Shown here in pieces: positions 62,657 to 63,531 of a stretch of 63,531 nt of DNA. The notes under the pieces were generated by a model. It was not told where the DNA came from, ran no database searches, and saw only the letters and a list, made by a program, of their open reading frames with translations. The translations under genes and the position numbers were made by a program. The stretch comes from Sporomusaceae bacterium (lineage in GTDB: Bacteria; Bacillota_C; Negativicutes; Sporomusales_B; UBA7701), in NCBI GenBank assembly GCA_022839045.1, contig JALHDI010000009.1:1-63531 (forward strand), given 5' to 3'. How positions within the stretch are numbered: the first letter of the stretch is position 1; every line of letters begins with the position of its first letter.

Positions 62657-62681
62657 GATTTACCAAGTATTTTGGTAAATC
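62657..62681. repeat. Small perfect hairpin just past groEL
   Basis: GATTTACCAA (62657-62666) pairs with TTGGTAAATC (62672-62681) right after the groEL stop codon. It lacks a T-run; an mRNA-stabilising or weak terminator role is possible. Confidence 0.5.
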
Positions 62682-62682
62682 T

Positions 62683-63531
62683 TTACATCATGCCGCCCAT
62701 ACCGCCCATGCCGCCCATGCCGCCGGGGGGCATCGGGGGCTCTTTTTCCGGTTTGTCGGCGACGAGCGATTCGGTGGTCAGGACCATGGCCGCGATCGAG
62801 GCCGCGTTCTGGAGGGCGGAGCGGGTAACTTTGGCCGGGTCGACGATGCCGGCGGAGATCATGTCGACGTATTGTTCGGTGAGGGCGTTGAAGCCTTTGC
62901 CCTGGCCGGCTTTCTTGACGTTCTCGACGACGACCGAGCCTTCGTGGCCGGCGTTGTTGGCGATCTGGCGGACCGGTTCCTCGACGGCGCGCTTGACGAT
63001 GGCCACGCCGGTCATTTCGTCGCCGCTGCCGGTGAGTTTGTCGAACACGGGCAGGACGTCGATGAAGGCGGTGCCGCCGCCGGGAACGATGCCTTCCTCC
63101 ACCGCGGCGCGGGTGGCGTTGAGGGCGTCTTCGATGCGGTGCTTCTTCTCTTTGAGTTCGACTTCGGTGGCCGCGCCGACGCGGATGACGGCTACGCCGC
63201 CGGCCAGCTTGGCGAGACGCTCCTGGAGTTTTTCTTTGTCGAAGTCGGAGGTGGATTCTTCGATCTGAGCCTTGATCTGGGCGACACGGGCCTTGATGGC
63301 GTCAGCGGCGCCGGCGCCGTCGACGACGGTGGTCTCTTCCTTGGCGACGCGCACCTGGCGGGCGCGGCCGAGGTCGCCGATCTGGACGCTGTCAAGCTTG
63401 CGGCCGAGTTCTTCGGTGATGACGGCGCCGCCGGTGAGGGTGGCGATGTCTTCGAGCATGGCCTTGCGGCGGTCGCCGAAGCCGGGGGCCTTGACGGCCA
63501 CGGCCCGGAAGGTGCCGCGCAGTTTGTTGAC
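62683..63531 (-). CDS. groEL: 60-kDa chaperonin, C-terminal part
   Basis: ATP-dependent folding chamber with GroES. The visible 282 residues run from the apical domain ([20 protein letters not shown]) through the equatorial domain ([34 protein letters not shown]) to the Met/Gly-rich tail [10 protein letters not shown]. The 5' part lies beyond the right edge. Confidence 0.97.
   Translation of the reverse strand, partial: VNKLRGTFRAVAVKAPGFGDRRKAMLEDIATLTGGAVITEELGRKLDSVQIGDLGRARQVRVAKEETTVVDGAGAADAIKARVAQIKAQIEESTSDFDKEKLQERLAKLAGGVAVIRVGAATEVELKEKKHRIEDALNATRAAVEEGIVPGGGTAFIDVLPVFDKLTGSGDEMTGVAIVKRAVEEPVRQIANNAGHEGSVVVENVKKAGQGKGFNALTEQYVDMISAGIVDPAKVTRSALQNAASIAAMVLTTESLVADKPEKEPPMPPGGMGGMGGMGGMM

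Larger units (their letters stand above)
62388..62682. other. Intergenic region downstream of groEL
   Basis: Contains the groEL-side hairpins at 62657-62681 and 62552-62590 and the 25-base repeat. No gene is supported. Confidence 0.5.

Overview
The window comes from a GC-rich, endospore-forming Firmicute, most likely a Negativicutes/Sporomusaceae-type anaerobe (moderate confidence). This is inferred from strong GGAGG-type ribosome sites with frequent GTG/TTG starts, a PdaB-type spore deacetylase, two KinA-like kinases, an RsbR-S-T-X stressosome set, futalosine-pathway menaquinone genes, a C-P lyase operon and a non-pyrrolysine MttB-type methyltransferase. Almost every gene is on the minus strand. 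No rRNA, tRNA, CRISPR array or intact mobile element was seen.

Layout. 1-2.5 kb: purC (partial), purE and a purine permease, transcribed from a good promoter through a ykkC/PRPP-like riboswitch with guanine-aptamer features and a terminator. 2.5-6 kb: an RMD1/DUF155 protein, SAM decarboxylase, two tiny coupled ORFs and a CNNM/CBS protein. 6.4-9.3 kb: a PilZ protein, then KaiB-KaiB-PAS kinase without KaiC. 9.3-12.1 kb: accessory stretch with a toxin-like peptide, a frameshifted yjfB, a phage lysozyme remnant and an XRE regulator with a repeated inverted-repeat site. 12.1-17.5 kb: guaA, then an MTAP-family phosphorylase with mqnC, mqnA and mqnE. 17.6-19.5 kb: a palindromic element, pdaB, a frameshifted membrane protein and a GNAT enzyme. 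19.4-29.5 kb: phosphonate operon phnF-D-C-E-G-H-I-J-K-L-M plus a TIM-barrel protein. 29.8-37 kb: a 1,559-residue double P-type ATPase (inactive copy fused to an active one) with small membrane-associated partners. 37-41 kb: EamA transporter, tandem nitrilase with a second domain lacking its cysteine, soluble chemoreceptor.

41-56 kb is the most interesting block: a corrinoid methyl-transfer gene set (MttB-like methyltransferase, corrinoid protein, UroD-type methyltransferase fused to a thioredoxin-like domain, RACo-like activator, CobW GTPase, MetH-activation-like protein, HyuA-like ASKHA protein, GltS-type carrier) beside a two-subunit AcnX dehydratase and an ornithine-cyclodeaminase-family reductase. 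A divergent XRE-cupin regulator and a recurrent TATCAA-n2-TGAGAT-like motif in the control regions suggest one regulon. I infer a route that demethylates a quaternary amine, possibly a hydroxyproline betaine, and converts the residue to proline.

56-59.9 kb is a stressosome operon (rsbR broken by a frameshift, rsbS, rsbT, rsbX) ending in a histidine kinase with an RsbU-like N-terminal domain, so RsbT may activate a kinase here. 60-62.6 kb is an AT-richer island of small exported proteins flanked by related hairpins and related 25-base repeats. The window ends inside groEL. Several genes are split by single-base indels (yjfB, 18.6 kb ORF, OCD gene, rsbR, two island genes); these are either real decay or sequencing errors.
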